In this document: positions 5,995 through 7,798 of the stretch, piece by piece
How the letters are laid out: every line of letters begins with the position of its first letter
Position numbering within the stretch: the stretch's first letter is position 1
DNA from: Cyanobacteria bacterium T3Sed10_344R1
GTDB lineage: Bacteria > Cyanobacteriota > Cyanobacteriia > Phormidesmidales > Phormidesmidaceae
Direction: 5' to 3'
NCBI GenBank assembly: GCA_003566335.1
Contig: PXDR01000171.1
Location: 1 to 7,798, forward strand
DNA length: 7,798 nt
Program-made: the position numbers and the translations under genes
Notes under the pieces: model-generated
Seen by the model: only the letters and a program-made list of their open reading frames with translations
Databases searched by the model: none
Told to the model about the DNA's origin: nothing

Positions 5995-7569
5995 ATGCGC
6001 ATATCTTTTGGCCTCAAACTTGGGGTTGTCATCACAGGTCTAACGGTCGGTATTACGACTGTTAGCCTGGCTTATCTCTACACGGTGACTGCTGACTTGG
6101 TGAGTCGCCAGGTTCGAGGCAGATTGGTCGATGTTGGCAGTGTAAGCACTTTCTTATTTGATGCCGAGACTCGCCAGAACATGGCGCAGCTCAAAGCAGA
6201 GATTGATCAAAAGGCTCAGTTTTCGATTGAGGATGTCCAACAACTCAAGCCTGGGGGCACAATGAATAGCCTTAGCCCAGAAGATATTCGGGCGTTCCAG
6301 GCTAGGGAAGAGTTCCAGGCATTAGTCCAAATCCTGAGGCAAATTCACTACGCCAGCCTCAATCAGATCACGCCCCTGAAAGACTATTATCCCCAGCGAT
6401 TTCTCGACTATCCAGATGCGATCCTCACCTACCTGGTAATCTCAACACCAGAATCTCCTGACCATGAGTTTCTGAAGTTCCTAGCCTCTTTTGCGCCAGA
6501 GCCAGAAGAAAATGAGTGGGATGAGTGGGGCGGCAATCCCATCGGCAATCTTTACGTACCGGTTTCGGATATGTTCAGGCTGGCTCTAGAAACCGGGGAG
6601 ATTCAGTTCACCCAAGATTATGAATCAGATAGTTTTTATACTTCTATGACAGCGGCTGTCCCAATCCAAGACGCCGAGAATCAGACTATTGCAGTACTAG
6701 GTCTTGATTACCAAGTTCGCAGCGCCAATGACGGGATCACTTATTTTAGAGATCAGGCTATTGGAATTATTCTTATTAGCTTCCTATTGTCAGTTATCCT
6801 GTCGGCTCTAATTACCCAATATTTAAAGTACCCCGTAGAACAATTAGAAATAGCGGCAAGGCAAGTCCTGCACAAAAAATACAATCTAGTTCTAGACGTA
6901 GATCGCCAGGATGAGATGGGCTCACTGGTTGATGTCTTTAACATGATGGTTGCTGACATCCGAGACCATACAGCAACCCTAGAGCGAAAAGTCCTGGAAA
7001 GAACCCTGGAACTACAGCAGGCCAATAAAGCCTTACAAAAGCTGGCTGAGCAGGACGGGCTGACCGGGGTATTCAATCGTCGTTATTTTGATCAGTTTTT
7101 AGAAGAGGAATGGTTGCGATCGCAAGCTAACCAAACCTGGATTTCCCTAATTTTCTGCGATATCGACTGCTTCAAGCCCTATAACGATACCTACGGTCAT
7201 CAAGCCGGGGATCAGTGCCTGCGGGAAGTTGCCCAAACGGTGAGCCAATGCGTCAGCCGCTCAACCGACGTGGTGGCCCGCTATGGCGGCGAAGAATTTG
7301 TGGTCGTCCTACCTGAGACGCCTGTAGAAGACGCCGTAGCCCTCGCCGAACAAATTCGCTGTGGCGTTAATCAACGACATCTAGCGAATCAGGGGTCTAT
7401 CGTTAGCGCTTACGTTACCGTCAGCCTCGGGGTTGCCAGCATGATCCCAACGGAAACCGTCACAACAACAGCGTTAATCAAGGCCGCAGATCAGGCGCTC
7501 TACCAGGCTAAAAATGAAGGGCGCGATCGCATCGCAATCGGCAGCCCCCCAAATCAACCCGCCAGTTGA
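5995..7569 (+). CDS. Membrane diguanylate cyclase: periplasmic sensor, HAMP, GGDEF
   Basis: This 524-residue protein makes c-di-GMP from two GTP. TM1 is at about 9-30. An extracytoplasmic sensor of about 225 residues follows (31-254) whose end, AAVPIQDAENQTIAVLGLDY (220-239), is typical of PDC/Cache-type folds. TM2 is at about 255-275, a HAMP domain at 276-328 (Pro280, DEMGSLVDVFNMM) and a short coiled coil at 328-350. The GGDEF domain (351-515) opens with DGLTGVFNRRYF. It has the metal-binding Asp389 in FCDIDCFK, NDTYGHQAGD, the active-site GGEEF (431-435), and an I-site RSTD (422-425) exactly five residues before it, so both catalysis and product inhibition look intact. No EAL domain is present. 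The ATG is preceded by a C-run with no Shine-Dalgarno; no other start exists before the upstream stop. The gene is divergent from the NACHT gene and ends 3 bases from the convergent PEP-CTERM gene. The sensor ligand is unknown. Confidence 0.95.
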   Translation: MRISFGLKLGVVITGLTVGITTVSLAYLYTVTADLVSRQVRGRLVDVGSVSTFLFDAETRQNMAQLKAEIDQKAQFSIEDVQQLKPGGTMNSLSPEDIRAFQAREEFQALVQILRQIHYASLNQITPLKDYYPQRFLDYPDAILTYLVISTPESPDHEFLKFLASFAPEPEENEWDEWGGNPIGNLYVPVSDMFRLALETGEIQFTQDYESDSFYTSMTAAVPIQDAENQTIAVLGLDYQVRSANDGITYFRDQAIGIILISFLLSVILSALITQYLKYPVEQLEIAARQVLHKKYNLVLDVDRQDEMGSLVDVFNMMVADIRDHTATLERKVLERTLELQQANKALQKLAEQDGLTGVFNRRYFDQFLEEEWLRSQANQTWISLIFCDIDCFKPYNDTYGHQAGDQCLREVAQTVSQCVSRSTDVVARYGGEEFVVVLPETPVEDAVALAEQIRCGVNQRHLANQGSIVSAYVTVSLGVASMIPTETVTTTALIKAADQALYQAKNEGRDRIAIGSPPNQPAS

Positions 7570-7572
7570 TTG

Positions 7573-7798
7573 CTAGACCCGGCGTTGCTTCCAACCCCAT
7601 GCGATCGCAACTCCCAACAACCCAAGCATCATCCCAGGCTCAGGCACCGCAACCGGTTCCGCTGGAGAAGTGACAGGCGGCTCAGGTTCCGGCTCTGGAC
7701 TCGGCTCATGCACAGTCCGAATAGATCCGCCCTGCAAGAAGACGGCAGAGTCTAAGAGCGGGTCTGCCACATCAAAAATTGAGACCACCAGGGTATTC
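7573..7798 (-). CDS. PEP-CTERM surface protein with choice-of-anchor-like domain, C-terminal end only
   Basis: On the minus strand 74 codons before a TAG are open to the right edge, so this is the end of a longer protein. The visible part begins NTLVVSIFDVADPLLDSAVF, which resembles the last strands of choice-of-anchor (type L) extracellular domains. A flexible Pro/Glu linker follows (PSPEPEPEPPVTSPAEP), then the sorting signal: VPEP, a hydrophobic stretch (MMLGLLGVAIAWGW) and the basic tail KQRR. PEP-CTERM proteins are exported, cut at the signal by an exosortase and placed on the cell surface or in the extracellular matrix. The choice-of-anchor assignment rests on about 25 residues and is less sure than the sorting signal. 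A GTG at 7788 could be read as a start, but the frame and the domain match continue upstream of it, so I treat it as internal. Confidence 0.85.
   Translation of the reverse strand, partial: NTLVVSIFDVADPLLDSAVFLQGGSIRTVHEPSPEPEPEPPVTSPAEPVAVPEPGMMLGLLGVAIAWGWKQRRV

Noticed and set aside
7570..7755. Plus-strand reading frame of 61 codons after the diguanylate cyclase
   Set aside because: It is antisense to the PEP-CTERM sorting signal, is Arg-rich as expected of a shadow, and has no domain.

Overview
The window looks like a piece of cyanobacterial chromosome, probably from a filamentous Leptolyngbya/Nodosilinea-type organism, though the genus is only a guess. The evidence is seven perfect HIP1 octamers (GCGATCGC at 1702, 2575, 2688, 4555, 7116, 7523 and 7601), a GTTGGGT-type dispersed repeat typical of cyanobacteria, a NACHT NTPase fused to a GUN4 domain, and a PEP-CTERM surface protein. 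Most coding regions are moderately GC-rich. Several start codons have no Shine-Dalgarno sequence, which is common in cyanobacteria.

Layout from left to right. 1-366 (minus): the N-terminal 122 residues of an LCP (LytR-CpsA-Psr) cell-wall glycopolymer transferase, starting at GTG and running off the left edge. 367-676: a non-coding stretch with a 15-bp tandem repeat in the leader of the LCP gene and a GTTGGGT-type interspersed repeat. 677-1087 and 1092-2423 (minus): a two-gene unit made of a family 1 ABC solute-binding lipoprotein followed, after 4 bases, by an unknown small membrane protein. 2424-2585: a divergent intergenic region with a perfect 12-bp tandem duplication. 2586-3464 (plus): an MscS mechanosensitive channel. 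3465-3582: a convergent gap with a hairpin. 3583-5883 (minus): the NACHT-GUN4 STAND protein, 766 residues. 5884-5994: a 111-bp divergent region with an imperfect inverted repeat. 5995-7569 (plus): a membrane diguanylate cyclase with an extracytoplasmic sensor, HAMP and GGEEF domain. 7573-7798 (minus): the C-terminal end of a choice-of-anchor/PEP-CTERM protein that runs off the right edge.

The genes share an envelope and signalling theme: wall polymer attachment, solute capture, turgor relief, surface anchoring and c-di-GMP output. No pathway is complete here. The most notable gene is the NACHT-GUN4 protein. It combines a predicted membrane-embedded N-terminus, a STAND-type ATPase switch and a C-terminal tetrapyrrole-binding-type domain, an architecture expected of a sensor-effector protein such as a defence or stress switch. 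It lies back-to-back with the diguanylate cyclase, so the two may share regulation. No tRNA, rRNA, CRISPR array, transposase or phage gene was seen.
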